Assembly (NCBI GenBank): GCA_002472405.1 | Contig: DKRV01000032.1 | Coordinates: forward strand, 99,004-163,003 | Source: Clostridiales bacterium UBA7273 | GTDB taxonomy: Bacteria; Bacillota; Clostridia; Oscillospirales; Oscillospiraceae | Reading direction: 5' to 3' | Length of the DNA stretch: 64,000 nt | Shown: positions 8,163 to 16,481 of the stretch, piece after piece | Layout of the letters: the number at the start of each line of letters is the position of its first letter | How positions within the stretch are numbered: position 1 is the first letter of the stretch | The notes under the pieces: model-generated | The model's database searches: none | The model's input: only the letters and a program-made list of their open reading frames with translations | What the model was told of the DNA's origin: nothing | Program-made: the position numbers and the translations under genes

Positions 8163-8875
8163 AGCTGGCTGAATACCTTTCCGATCTTTTCGTGTATGAC
8201 AAGGTCTGCCCTGTCGTCATAAGGCGTGCTGCTGAGGTTTACGAGCGCAAGCTTATTTCCCCGGTAATAGTTTATAAGTCCTGCTGCCGGATAAACATTA
8301 AGGCTCGTACCGCCGATTATGAGCACCTCCGCTTCCGATATGACTCGGACAGCCTCGGTGACGACATTCTCATCCAGCGGCTCTTCATACAGCACGATAT
8401 CAGGGCGGATAACTCCGCCGCAGGTGCAGTGCGGCACACCGGCACCGTGATTCATTTTATCGGCAGGATACGGCTTTCCGCACACAGAGCAATAGCTGCG
8501 CAGTATGCTGCCGTGAAGCTCCAAAACCTTTTTGCTGCCGGCCGCCTGATGCAGTCCGTCAATATTCTGAGTGACGACCGCACGCAGTTTTCCCTTCTGC
8601 TCAAGCTCCGCAAGCTTGAGATGCGCGGCATTTGGTTTTACGTTATCGATAACGAGCTTTTCCCTGTGAAATCTATAATACTCCTCGGGATAACGGGTAA
8701 AGAACGAGTGACTGAGTATCGTTTCGGGCGGATACTTCCATTTTTGGTTATACAGGCCGTCAACACTGCGGAAATCGGGTATTCCGCTTTCCGTAGAGAC
8801 ACCTGCACCGCCGAAAAACACGACATTATCGCTCTCGTCTATCCATTTTTTAAGCTGCATTATTTTATCGTCCAT
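8159..8875 (-). CDS. cobB: Sir2-family NAD-dependent protein deacylase
   Basis: A 238-residue sirtuin. The Rossmann signature GGAGVSTESGIPDFRS is near residues 20-35, and TQNIDGLHQAAG and the catalytic LELHGS histidine follow. Four zinc cysteines are visible as C-x2-C (CSVCG) and C-x-C (CTCGG). The enzyme removes acyl groups from lysines using NAD. The frame begins at GTG 8884, but that GTG sits on the AGGAG ribosome site; ATG 8875 is 8 bases from GGAG and is the better start. It is coupled to the downstream tagA gene by a TTGA overlap. Confidence 0.93.
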   Translation of the reverse strand: MDDKIMQLKKWIDESDNVVFFGGAGVSTESGIPDFRSVDGLYNQKWKYPPETILSHSFFTRYPEEYYRFHREKLVIDNVKPNAAHLKLAELEQKGKLRAVVTQNIDGLHQAAGSKKVLELHGSILRSYCSVCGKPYPADKMNHGAGVPHCTCGGVIRPDIVLYEEPLDENVVTEAVRVISEAEVLIIGGTSLNVYPAAGLINYYRGNKLALVNLSSTPYDDRADLVIHEKIGKVFSQL

Positions 8876-8918
8876 AACGCTCACTCCTAATCGGTTTATT
8901 ATACAATAATTATTCTAT

Positions 8919-9734
8919 CTAATCAAGCAAATATTGTTCAATTATGGCCGCCACGCCGTTGCTGTCGCAATCGGGTGCGATAACGTCGGCAATGGCTTTC
9001 ACCCTGTCGCTTCCGTTTGCCATTGCAGCCTTAAAGCCGACCGCTTTGAGCATTTCCTCATCGTTTTGCGCATCGCCTATCGCTATGCATTCGGACATAT
9101 CTATTCCCAGTGCGCCGCACAATGCTCGCAGTCCCTTTGCCTTGCTCACGCCGCTTGCGTTTATCTCAAGCGAGCGTGCGGTGTGGCTGGTTATGCTCAC
9201 GGGCAGAGTTTTTATCTGCTCATAAACAGCGTCGGCCTCACCGTCGGCGGCGAAGAACAAATTGAGCTTTTCTACAGGCTTGGGATCGGCCATGAACATT
9301 GCAAACGCATCATCGACAATATTCATCCCCTTGCGGTAGATAGGCTCATAGGCGCTAAGCCCAAAATCGGCGCAGTTATCGACGCACCATGCGCTGCTGT
9401 AGGTCTTGTCATCTATAAAAAATATCGGCATAACATAGCCTGCTGCACGCGCGGCAATGTATTTGACTGTTTCCGGGTCGATAGTCTCATACAAAAACTT
9501 TTTCCCTGTTTGCGTGTCGATAACGGACGCACCCGACCCTGTTACGGCATAGCGCATGCCACGCACCATATCTATGTACGGCTTTACAAGGCTTATACTG
9601 CGCCCTGTTGAGAAAACGACGGTCTTGCCCTGCGCTATTGCTTTTTCCATGGCGTTCACATTCGCCGGAGTAAGCTCCTTTTTCGAGTTTAATGCCGTCG
9701 CATCCATGTCGGCGGCGAGAAGTTTATATTTCAT
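8919..9734 (-). CDS. Cof-type HAD-superfamily phosphatase
   Basis: A 271-residue HAD hydrolase of the Cof/YidA type. The nucleophile motif is DMDAT (residues 10-14), the motif II/III region includes VVFSTGRS and a lysine (SKAKGL), and motif IV is GDAQNDEEML. The large C2 cap between them fixes the subfamily. Such enzymes dephosphorylate sugar phosphates, FMN or pyridoxal phosphate; the substrate is not predictable. The canonical second Asp is followed by Ala-Thr instead of the common Gly-Thr, which is tolerated in the family. The start overlaps the upstream glycosylase stop as ATGA. Confidence 0.9.
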   Translation of the reverse strand: MKYKLLAADMDATALNSKKELTPANVNAMEKAIAQGKTVVFSTGRSISLVKPYIDMVRGMRYAVTGSGASVIDTQTGKKFLYETIDPETVKYIAARAAGYVMPIFFIDDKTYSSAWCVDNCADFGLSAYEPIYRKGMNIVDDAFAMFMADPKPVEKLNLFFAADGEADAVYEQIKTLPVSITSHTARSLEINASGVSKAKGLRALCGALGIDMSECIAIGDAQNDEEMLKAVGFKAAMANGSDRVKAIADVIAPDCDSNGVAAIIEQYLLD

Positions 9735-10534
9735 TTTTCTCTCCCCATGCTTCTTGCATAATAAAAAATATACTGCTGGGCAAGCCCGGCATACTCCCCG
9801 AGCGTCTCCGGATCGAAATCCGGCGGAAAGTTCTCTCTAAGAGCGCGCTTCATCCACACGTCAATCGGGAACGCCTCCATGTGCCACAGTCCGAACAGCA
9901 CGACGCAGTTTGCCACCTTCTCACCCACTCCGCGTATAGAGCGCAGTACCTTTATCGCCTGCTTATAATCGCATTTTTTCAGCGCTTCAAGGTCAATGTC
10001 TCCATTGACGACCGCACGGGCTGCGCATATTATGTACTCGGCTCTGTATCCCGAGCGGATGCAGGCAAGCTCCTCCGGCTCAAGCACCGCAAGCCGCTCG
10101 GCGCTCGGGAACGTGTAATGCACCTTATCGCCAACGCTTATCGGGTCTCCGAAATTTTCGCAGAGGCGCTCTACGATGCCCTTAATGCGGCTTATATTAT
10201 TGCACTGCGATATAATAAACGAGCACAGCGCCTCCCAGCTATCCTGCCGCAAAATGCGTATGCCGCGCCCGTACTCCACGCATTTTGCAAGGTATTCGCC
10301 GGCAAATGCTCGGCTTATCTCGGCGTAATCTGTGCCGAGGTCGAAGTACTGCTGCCAGATATCCTCCGGCGCGTCAGAAGTTATGTAAACCTCTCCGTCC
10401 TTTGCCGAAGCTTCGGCATAGTATCCGCCGACAACGCCGCGGTAAACTCCGTCATCGCCGCAGTTCCAGCGGAAGCATTGGCCGCATTCGAAGGTTTTCA
10501 TCATATCGAGTTCCTGTGTGCTGCAAAGCTTCAT
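9731..10534 (-). CDS. 8-oxoguanine DNA glycosylase (OGG1-type)
   Basis: A 267-residue bifunctional base-excision glycosylase. The OGG N-terminal beta domain (FECGQCFRW) is at residues ~15-23. The helix-hairpin-helix/GPD region SIRGVGEKVANCVVLFGL carries the catalytic Lys, and PIDVWMKRAL contains the catalytic Asp. It removes 8-oxoG from DNA. It is the first gene of a minus-strand unit with the HAD phosphatase (ATGA overlap). A TTGTAA-N17-TATAAT promoter lies at 10567-10595, back to back with the promoter of the CoA-transferase operon. Confidence 0.93.
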   Translation of the reverse strand: MKLCSTQELDMMKTFECGQCFRWNCGDDGVYRGVVGGYYAEASAKDGEVYITSDAPEDIWQQYFDLGTDYAEISRAFAGEYLAKCVEYGRGIRILRQDSWEALCSFIISQCNNISRIKGIVERLCENFGDPISVGDKVHYTFPSAERLAVLEPEELACIRSGYRAEYIICAARAVVNGDIDLEALKKCDYKQAIKVLRSIRGVGEKVANCVVLFGLWHMEAFPIDVWMKRALRENFPPDFDPETLGEYAGLAQQYIFYYARSMGREK

Positions 10535-10566
10535 ATTATCCCTCGAAAATTGAAAAATTATAATAA

Positions 10567-10595
10567 ATTATATACCCATGCAGCCGTTTTTACAA
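10567..10595 (-). promoter_or_regulatory. Sigma-A promoter for the 8-oxoG glycosylase
   Basis: On the minus strand -35 TTGTAA (10595-10590), a 17-base spacer and -10 TATAAT (10572-10567). The start codon is 33 bases past the -10. The -35 abuts the -35 of the divergent CoA-transferase promoter. Confidence 0.65.
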
Positions 10596-10596
10596 G

Positions 10597-10625
10597 TTGC
10601 GCATATTGATAAAATATGCGATAAT
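10597..10625 (+). promoter_or_regulatory. Promoter of the CoA-transferase operon with an inverted-repeat operator in its spacer
   Basis: -35-like TTGCGC (10597-10602), 17-base spacer, -10 GATAAT (10620-10625) with an extended TGn. The spacer is almost entirely a perfect inverted repeat, CGCATAT-N7-ATATGCG (10600-10620), so a dimeric regulator bound there would cover both promoter elements. The ribosome site GGGAGG and the ATG at 10653 follow. Confidence 0.6.
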
Positions 10626-10652
10626 AAGAGCATTAAATTCGGGAGGTCTGTC

Positions 10653-11987
10653 ATGGGCTTTTTAAGTGAATACAACTCAAAGCTCACAAGCGCCGAAACG
10701 GCTGTCAAGTGCGTCAAGAGCGGCGACTGGGTTGAATATACCTCGAACCTCGGCTTTCCTGCCGCCTGCGACCTTGCATTGTCGAAGCGGCGCGACGAGC
10801 TTAATGGCGTGAAAATACGCGGCGATCTTATCTTCGGGCCAATTCAGGCCATTGAGTGCGACCCGGATATGGAGCATTTTGTTTATAACACCTGGCACTG
10901 CTCGGGCTACGAGCGCAAAATGTGCGACAGGGGCAGAGCTTTCTTCGAGCCGATGGTGTTCAGAAATCTCGCCTGGTATTACAAGAATTTTCTCACCTCG
11001 GATGTCTGCATGGTGACGGTCTCGGGGATGGACGACGACGGGTATTTCTACTTTGGTCCCTCGCTCGGCATGTCAAAATGCATCGCGGATAATTCCAAGA
11101 TCGTCATTGTCGAAGTCAACCGCAACATACCGCGCATAAAAGGCAGTGAGGAGTCTCGGATACACATATCCGAGGTTGACTATATCGTTGAGACCGGCGA
11201 TCCTCCGCTGTTTGAGATGCCGAATCCGGCTCCGACGGAAACGGACGTTAAGATAGCAAATCTTCTGCTGCCGTATATTAAGGACGGAGCGTGCGTGCAG
11301 CTTGGCATCGGCGGTATGCCGAACGCCCTCGGTGAGATTATCGCCGACAGTGATCTCAAGGATCTGGGCATGCACACGGAGCTGTGCTCGGACGGGTATC
11401 TTGCCATGTTCAAGGCCGGGAAGCTCACGAATGCAAAAAAAACGCTGCACAACGGCAAGGGCGTTCTCGGCATCGCTATCGGCAGCCATGAATTTAATGA
11501 GTGGCTCAACGATAATCCGGGTTATATCGGCTATCCCCTTTCGTATGTAAACGATCCTTATGTTATATCGCAAAACGATAACATGGTGTCTATAAACGCG
11601 TGCATAGGCGCCGATCTCTATGGCCAGATAAGCTCTGAAAGCTCCGGCACGAGGCAGATAAGCGGAACGGGCGGCCAGCTCGACTTTGTGTGCGGCGCGC
11701 AGATGGCGCGCGGCGGCAAGGCGTTTATATGCATGAGCAGCACCCACACCGACAAAAACGGCGTTATGCACAGCCGGATAGTTCCGACATTTTCGGGCGA
11801 TATAATCACAACTCCGCGCTCGCTTGCGTTTTACGTTGCAACGGAATACGGCGTTGTTAATCTCGCAGGGCTGACCACATGGGAGCGCGCAGACGCAATG
11901 ATAAGCATAGCTCACCCCGATTTCCGCGATGAGCTTATAAAGGCGGCCGAGGCAAACCGCATCTGGCTGCCGTCAAACAAGAGGTAA
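10653..11987 (+). CDS. Butyryl-CoA:acetate / 4-hydroxybutyrate-type CoA-transferase
   Basis: A 444-residue protein of the acetyl-CoA hydrolase/transferase family. The start at ATG 10653 follows GGGAGG; the frame runs 25 codons further upstream through the promoter and is not used. The catalytic glutamate should be Glu243 in the HTELCSDG motif, corresponding to Glu238 of 4-hydroxybutyrate CoA-transferase. Other family marks are QLGIGGMPNALG, SSGTRQISGTGGQLDF and GLTTWERADAMI. In gut Oscillospiraceae the But enzyme moves CoA from butyryl-CoA to acetate, the last step of butyrate formation. Substrate (butyryl, 4-hydroxybutyryl, propionyl) cannot be settled from sequence alone. It heads an operon with a tRNA-editing protein and MtnN. 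Confidence 0.88.
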   Translation: MGFLSEYNSKLTSAETAVKCVKSGDWVEYTSNLGFPAACDLALSKRRDELNGVKIRGDLIFGPIQAIECDPDMEHFVYNTWHCSGYERKMCDRGRAFFEPMVFRNLAWYYKNFLTSDVCMVTVSGMDDDGYFYFGPSLGMSKCIADNSKIVIVEVNRNIPRIKGSEESRIHISEVDYIVETGDPPLFEMPNPAPTETDVKIANLLLPYIKDGACVQLGIGGMPNALGEIIADSDLKDLGMHTELCSDGYLAMFKAGKLTNAKKTLHNGKGVLGIAIGSHEFNEWLNDNPGYIGYPLSYVNDPYVISQNDNMVSINACIGADLYGQISSESSGTRQISGTGGQLDFVCGAQMARGGKAFICMSSTHTDKNGVMHSRIVPTFSGDIITTPRSLAFYVATEYGVVNLAGLTTWERADAMISIAHPDFRDELIKAAEANRIWLPSNKR

Positions 11988-11993
11988 GGTAAA

Positions 11994-12548
11994 ATGAATG
12001 TATCTGTTCTTCAAACAGGAAGACCCGAAAATTTTGCGGACAGACTGCCGAAGGAGCAGCGCTGCTACGATATGCTCGACAGGCTCGGCATAGCTTATGG
12101 CCGCGTCGATCACGAGCATGCAGACACTATCGAGGACTGCCACGAGATTGAGCAAACACTGGGCGCCGAGATATGCAAAAATCTTTTTCTCACTAATCGC
12201 CAGCAGACGGAGTTCTATCTCCTGCTCATGCCAGGAGACAAGCCGTTCAAAACGAAGCTTCTTTCAAAGCAGATCGGCACTGCGCGCCTGTCGTTTGCCT
12301 CGCCCGAGCACATGCAGGAGTTTCTGGATATAACGCCCGGCTCCGTAAGCGTTCTGGGCCTTATGAACGACGGCGGCAAGGTGCATCTCGTGATCGACTC
12401 CGACCTGCTGAAAGATGAGTTTATCGGCTGCCATCCGTGCATAAACACATCAACGCTTAAAATTAAGACGGCCGACATAATTGAAAAGTTTCTGCCCGAG
12501 GTCGGGCACGAATATGCCGTTGTTGAGCTTCCGTGGGAGGCTGAGTGA
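11994..12548 (+). CDS. Prolyl-tRNA editing protein (ProXp-ala/PrdX, YbaK-like)
   Basis: A 184-residue trans-editing factor that hydrolyses Ala-tRNA-Pro. It has the INS-superfamily fold marks: CKNLFLTNRQQTEFYL with the conserved Lys, the SFASPEHM segment, and GCHPCINTSTLKI, which is the substrate-selecting G-x-x-x-P type loop of the PrdX branch. Many clostridial ProRS enzymes lack an editing domain, so a free-standing protein is expected. It starts 6 bases after the CoA-transferase stop (GGTAAGG site) and ends in a TGATG overlap with the next gene. Its link to the CoA-transferase appears to be only co-transcription. Confidence 0.92.
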   Translation: MNVSVLQTGRPENFADRLPKEQRCYDMLDRLGIAYGRVDHEHADTIEDCHEIEQTLGAEICKNLFLTNRQQTEFYLLLMPGDKPFKTKLLSKQIGTARLSFASPEHMQEFLDITPGSVSVLGLMNDGGKVHLVIDSDLLKDEFIGCHPCINTSTLKIKTADIIEKFLPEVGHEYAVVELPWEAE

Positions 12549-13204
12549 TGAAGATAGGCATTCTTTGCGCCTGTGCGCCCGAGTTTGAGCCGTACAGGTC
12601 AGCTCTCGGCGGCGATACCGCGTTTATTCACGGCATGCAGCGCACGGACGGCGTACTGTGCGGACACGAAATATCCGCCGTGTTCTGCGGCATCGGCAAA
12701 GTAAACGCAGCACTCGGCGCAATGACGCTTATACGCGACTGCGGCGCGGACAGGATAATAATGTCCGGAGTTGCCGGGGCGATAAGGCGCGGCGTTCACA
12801 TCGGGCAGTGCGTTATGATAACAGACTGCATCTATCACGATCTTTCGCCTCAGCTTATCACGGATTACCATCCAAGCGGCATCGCCCCCGACTTTTTGTG
12901 CGAAAAAGATGTTGTTGATATCGGCGTTGCCGAGGGAATGCTCTGCGGCAGGACGGTGACGGGCGACGTTTTCATCGAGCAGGATGGACGCGAGAGCATA
13001 ATCGAGCGATTTGACCCCATTTGCTGCGATATGGAGACGGCAGCCGCTGCGCATGTGTGCCGCGCTATGGGAGTTTCCTTTAACTGCGTGCGCGCGATAT
13101 CCGATACCGAGGACGAAGCCGGGCTCGGCAGCTTTGAAAAAAACGTGGCCTTTGCCGCGCAGAAGGCTTTTGACGGCGTGTGCGCCGTGCTCAGCGAGCT
13201 GTAA
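12548..13204 (+). CDS. mtnN: 5'-methylthioadenosine/S-adenosylhomocysteine nucleosidase
   Basis: A 218-residue nucleosidase that cleaves adenine from MTA and SAH, recycling products of SAM chemistry. Visible marks are the N-terminal IGILCACAPEFEPY (catalytic Glu region), VFCGIGKVNAALG, MSGVAGAI and the purine-binding DMETAAAAHVC with the following RAISD catalytic Asp. The start is ATG 12548 in a TGATG overlap with the upstream gene; a GTG three bases earlier is less likely. It is the last gene of the unit and is followed by a strong terminator. Confidence 0.93.
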   Translation: MKIGILCACAPEFEPYRSALGGDTAFIHGMQRTDGVLCGHEISAVFCGIGKVNAALGAMTLIRDCGADRIIMSGVAGAIRRGVHIGQCVMITDCIYHDLSPQLITDYHPSGIAPDFLCEKDVVDIGVAEGMLCGRTVTGDVFIEQDGRESIIERFDPICCDMETAAAAHVCRAMGVSFNCVRAISDTEDEAGLGSFEKNVAFAAQKAFDGVCAVLSEL

Positions 13205-13216
13205 ATGAAAAAATCA

Positions 13217-13246
13217 CCCACCCTGTGCCTGTCGGCACAAGGTGGG
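13217..13246. terminator. Bidirectional terminator between mtnN and the convergent membrane-protein gene
   Basis: CCCACCCTGTGCC (13217-13229) pairs with GGCACAAGGTGGG (13234-13246) with one central mismatch and a TGTC loop. TTTAATATT follows on the plus strand and a run of six T on the minus strand, so it can serve both genes. Confidence 0.85.
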
Positions 13247-13264
13247 TTTAATATTGTATTCGTT

Positions 13265-13522
13265 TTATTCATCGTCGATTTTGCAGCCGCAGTACGGACA
13301 AAACATCTTTTTGCTGCTGTACAGAACGCCGAGAAAATGCCTGCAAAACGGGCATCTATTCTTTATAAGCACAACCGCAAGCGCCGCAATAATGAATATA
13401 ACACCGCATATGCTCAAACCAGCTCCAAAGCTGTCATTGTTTATTATTCCAACATTGACAAAAACCGCGCCAAGCAAAAATATGATAGTTGATACCCAAT
13501 CCCAGAATTTCAGCTTTTTCAT
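13265..13522 (-). CDS. Small membrane protein with C-terminal zinc ribbon
   Basis: An 85-residue protein. Two hydrophobic segments (about residues 9-28 and 33-52) are followed by a four-cysteine ribbon, CPFC (near residue 57) and CPYC (near residue 75), and an acidic tail IDDE. I do not recognise a named family; proteins with this build are common in Firmicutes and uncharacterised. It begins MKKLKFWDW at ATG 13522 without a convincing ribosome site. A TATAAT about 70 bases upstream (near 13573-13578) may be its -10 but lacks a good -35. It stands alone between two terminators. Confidence 0.65.
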   Translation of the reverse strand: MKKLKFWDWVSTIIFLLGAVFVNVGIINNDSFGAGLSICGVIFIIAALAVVLIKNRCPFCRHFLGVLYSSKKMFCPYCGCKIDDE

Positions 13523-13689
13523 CTTCCATCACCGTTTGGCTTTTGCTTTCACTTGCTGACTTTTTCATAGTATTATATGCTAATCTTCAAGCACATGCCA
13601 CCGCGTTTGAGTAAAGTGCGCATTAAATCGTTGTAAAATATCATACGCCAAACCGTCAAACGGTCTGTTGACCACCGATTTTGCATAAA

Positions 13690-13719
13690 AAAATTCCGCA
13701 TCTTTCGATGCGGAATTTT
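13690..13719 (-). terminator. Terminator after rpsU
   Basis: A 12-bp perfect stem (13690-13701 with 13708-13719) around a 6-base loop, followed on the minus strand by a run of T. It starts 10 bases past the rpsU stop. The 160 bases beyond, up to 13522, carry no gene I can support. Confidence 0.9.
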
Positions 13720-13728
13720 ATTGCGTAA

Positions 13729-13914
13729 TTAATAATAACGCTTATTCTTGTTCTTGCGTGCTGCCTCGCTCTTCTTGCGGCGCTTGACGCTGGGGCTCTG
13801 GTAGTACTCCTTCTTTCTCAGATCAGCCAGTACACCGGCCTTGGCACAGCTGCGCTTAAATCTTTTAAGAGCATTGTCCAGAGATTCGTTCTCCTTGACA
13901 TAGACTTCAGACAT
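13729..13914 (-). CDS. rpsU: 30S ribosomal protein S21
   Basis: A 61-residue, very basic protein. It has the S21 pattern VKENESLDNALKRFKRSCAKAGVLADLRKKEYY and a Lys/Arg-rich tail ending KRYY. It sits near the anti-Shine-Dalgarno end of 16S rRNA and helps mRNA start selection. A GGAGGGAG ribosome site precedes the ATG. It has its own near-perfect promoter in the leuS-rpsU gap and a strong terminator, so it can be expressed far above the long upstream operon. Confidence 0.97.
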   Translation of the reverse strand: MSEVYVKENESLDNALKRFKRSCAKAGVLADLRKKEYYQSPSVKRRKKSEAARKNKNKRYY

Positions 13915-13981
13915 TTATTTCACTCCCTCCATTAACGCCTTACGACGCTTTAAGGGCCAAATTCTTGGCTTAACGAATGAT

Positions 13982-14010
13982 ATTATACTCACTTTGGGGC
14001 ATAATGTCAA
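13982..14010 (-). promoter_or_regulatory. Consensus sigma-A promoter for rpsU
   Basis: On the minus strand -35 TTGACA (14010-14005), exactly 17 bases, then -10 TATAAT (13987-13982): both hexamers match consensus fully. The leader before the rpsU ATG is about 60 bases. The promoter lies 4 bases past the leuS stop codon. Confidence 0.9.
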
Positions 14011-14013
14011 CCT

Positions 14014-16434
14014 TTACTTTATGATAAGATTGATAAGTTTATTCTTTACGACGATAGTCTTAACGAGTTGTTTGCCCTCCATCAGGCGCTTTACCTTCTC
14101 GTCGGCGCAGGCGGCGTCGATAACGACGCTGTCCTCGGAATCGGACGGAACGGTGATGGTGGATTTGAGCTTGCCGTTTACCTGAACTGCCATCTCGCGA
14201 GTGGCATCGACGGTTTTTGCCTCGTCATACTCAGGCCAGGGCATCTGCATGGCCATCTTGCCCTCTTTTGCGGCAAAGCCCATGTTCTCCCACATTTCCT
14301 CTACCATGTGGGGAGCGAAAGGACTGAGCAGCAAGCACAGAGCGCGTACATCGCCCTTGGAGCAGCCGTTTGCATAGAACTCGTTGACCATAGTCATCAT
14401 TGAGGCAATAGCAGTGTTCATTTTCAGCTCGTCTATATCCTGAGTGACCTTTTTGATGGTCTTATGGACGATGGATTCATTCTTTGCGGATATGTTCTCA
14501 TCGTCGGTAGCCATGTCCTGCAGGTTAAAGCAGCGGTCGAGGAAGCGCTTCGAGCCCTTGACGGCCTCGTTCGACCACGAAACGGCCTTTTCAAAGTCGC
14601 CGATGAACATGATGTGCAGACGCATGGTGTCGGCACCGTACTGTGCAACGATATCGTTGGGGTTGACGACGTTGCCGCGCGACTTCGACATCTTCTCGCC
14701 GCCCTCGCCGAGGATCATGCCGTGGCTCGTGCGCTTGGCATAAGGCTCCTTGGTGGGGACAACACCGATATCATACAGGAACTTGTGCCAGAAGCGAGAG
14801 TACAGCAGGTGCAGAGTCGTGTGCTCCATGCCGCCGTTATACCAGTCAACAGGCGACCAGTATTCGAGCGCTTCCTTGCTTGCAAGCTCCTTATCATTGT
14901 GCGGATCCATATAGCGCAGGAAGTACCAGCTTGAGCCTGCCCACTGGGGCATCGTGTCGGTTTCGCGCTTTGCCGGTCCGCCGCAGCAGGGGCAGGTAGT
15001 GTTGACCCAATCGGTCATCTTGCTCAGGGGGCTTTCGCCGTCGTCGGTCGGCTCATAGCTGTCAACCTGAGGCAGCACCAGAGGCAGCTGATCCTCGGGC
15101 AGCGGCACCCAACCGCATTTTTCGCAATTGACGAGGGGGATCGGCTCGCCCCAGTAGCGCTGACGGGAGAACACCCAGTCGCGCAGCTTGTAATTGACCT
15201 TCTCCTTGCCTATTCCCTGCTCTACAACGTATTTTTTCATTGCTGGGATAGCTTCCTTTACGGTCATTCCGTTGAGGAAGCCGGAGTTTACCATGACGGC
15301 GCTGTCGTCCTTTGCGACGAACGCCTCCTTGGTGATATCGCCGCCGGCAACGACCTCGACGATGGGCAGGCCGAATTTAGTAGCAAACTCCCAGTCGCGC
15401 TGGTCGTGGCCCGGAACGCCCATGACGATACCGGTTCCATAACCCATGAGGACATAGTCGGAAACGAACATGGGCAGCATCTTATGCGTAACGGGGTTTT
15501 CCACCTCGATACCGTCAAGGCGGACGCCTGTTTTGTCCTTATTCAGCTCGCCGCGCTCAAAATCGGACTTTCTCGCGGCTTCCTTCTGATAAGCCTCTAC
15601 CTCGTCCCAGTTTTTGATCTTGTCCTTCCACTCGTTGAGCATCGGATGCTCGGGGGAAATGACCATGTAAGTAGTACCGAACAGGGTATCGGCACGGGTG
15701 GTGTATACGGTGACCTCGCCGCCGATATTGGTCTTGAACGTTACCTCCGCGCCGGTGGAGCGGCCGATCCAGTTGCGCTGCTGGATCTTTACGCGCTCGA
15801 TGTAATCGACATCATCCAGATCGTCGATAAGGCGCTGGGCATATTTTGTAATTCGCAGCATCCACTGGCTTTTTTCCTTGCGGACGACTTCGCTGCCGCA
15901 GCGCTCGCAAACGCCGTCAACGACCTCTTCGTTAGCAAGGACGCACTTGCAGGAGGTGCACCAGTTGACGGGCATGGTCGCCTTGTATGCAAGGCCGTGC
16001 TTATACATCTGGAGGAATATCCACTGCGTCCACTTATAGTACTTGGGGTCGGTGGTATCGACGCAGCGATCCCAGTCAAAACCGTAGCCGAGCATTTTCA
16101 GCTGACTAGTGAAATTTGCTATATTGTTTTTGGTAACTATTGCCGGATGGATATGATTTTTGATAGCGTAGTTTTCCGTCGGCAGGCCGAAAGCGTCAAA
16201 GCCTATCGGGAACAGGACATTGTAGCCCTCCATGCGTTTTTTACGGGTGACTATGTCAAGAGCGGTGAACGGTCTGGGATGGCCGACATGAAGGCCCTGA
16301 CCCGAAGGGTACGGGAACTCGATCAGTCCGTAGAATTTGGGACGGGTAGTATCGCCGGTAACTGCCGCATAGGGCTTGGTCTCTTCCCAGATTGCCTGCC
16401 ACTTCTTTTCAATTGCGGTGAAATCGTATTTCAT
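14014..16434 (-). CDS. leuS: Leucyl-tRNA synthetase
   Basis: An 806-residue class I synthetase of usual bacterial length. The HIGH box is HVGH in PYPSGQGLHVGHPRPF (near residue 50), and the KMSKS loop is GEKMSKSRGN near residue 580. Between them lie the CP1 editing domain (TTRADTLFGTTYMV) and a zinc-knob region with CEKCG and CPCCGG. The start has a GGGAG site. There are only 47 bases to rsfS upstream, so no T-box leader is present; expression should follow the long operon. A small hydrophobic C-terminal domain ends KLINLIIK. Confidence 0.98.
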   Translation of the reverse strand: MKYDFTAIEKKWQAIWEETKPYAAVTGDTTRPKFYGLIEFPYPSGQGLHVGHPRPFTALDIVTRKKRMEGYNVLFPIGFDAFGLPTENYAIKNHIHPAIVTKNNIANFTSQLKMLGYGFDWDRCVDTTDPKYYKWTQWIFLQMYKHGLAYKATMPVNWCTSCKCVLANEEVVDGVCERCGSEVVRKEKSQWMLRITKYAQRLIDDLDDVDYIERVKIQQRNWIGRSTGAEVTFKTNIGGEVTVYTTRADTLFGTTYMVISPEHPMLNEWKDKIKNWDEVEAYQKEAARKSDFERGELNKDKTGVRLDGIEVENPVTHKMLPMFVSDYVLMGYGTGIVMGVPGHDQRDWEFATKFGLPIVEVVAGGDITKEAFVAKDDSAVMVNSGFLNGMTVKEAIPAMKKYVVEQGIGKEKVNYKLRDWVFSRQRYWGEPIPLVNCEKCGWVPLPEDQLPLVLPQVDSYEPTDDGESPLSKMTDWVNTTCPCCGGPAKRETDTMPQWAGSSWYFLRYMDPHNDKELASKEALEYWSPVDWYNGGMEHTTLHLLYSRFWHKFLYDIGVVPTKEPYAKRTSHGMILGEGGEKMSKSRGNVVNPNDIVAQYGADTMRLHIMFIGDFEKAVSWSNEAVKGSKRFLDRCFNLQDMATDDENISAKNESIVHKTIKKVTQDIDELKMNTAIASMMTMVNEFYANGCSKGDVRALCLLLSPFAPHMVEEMWENMGFAAKEGKMAMQMPWPEYDEAKTVDATREMAVQVNGKLKSTITVPSDSEDSVVIDAACADEKVKRLMEGKQLVKTIVVKNKLINLIIK

Positions 16435-16481
16435 TTTAAATTTAACTCCCTTATAGTTTTATATTTTTGTCCGAATGCCCC

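Noticed and set aside
10600..10620. Rex redox-repressor site upstream of the CoA-transferase gene
   Set aside because: The inverted repeat CGCATAT-N7-ATATGCG does not match the known Rex pattern TTGTTAA-N4-TTAACAA; kept only as an operator of unknown partner.
13523..13600. Short frame starting at an ATG near 13571 and overlapping the start of the membrane zinc-ribbon gene
   Set aside because: It is about 40 codons, low complexity, lacks a ribosome site and overlaps a better supported gene in another frame.
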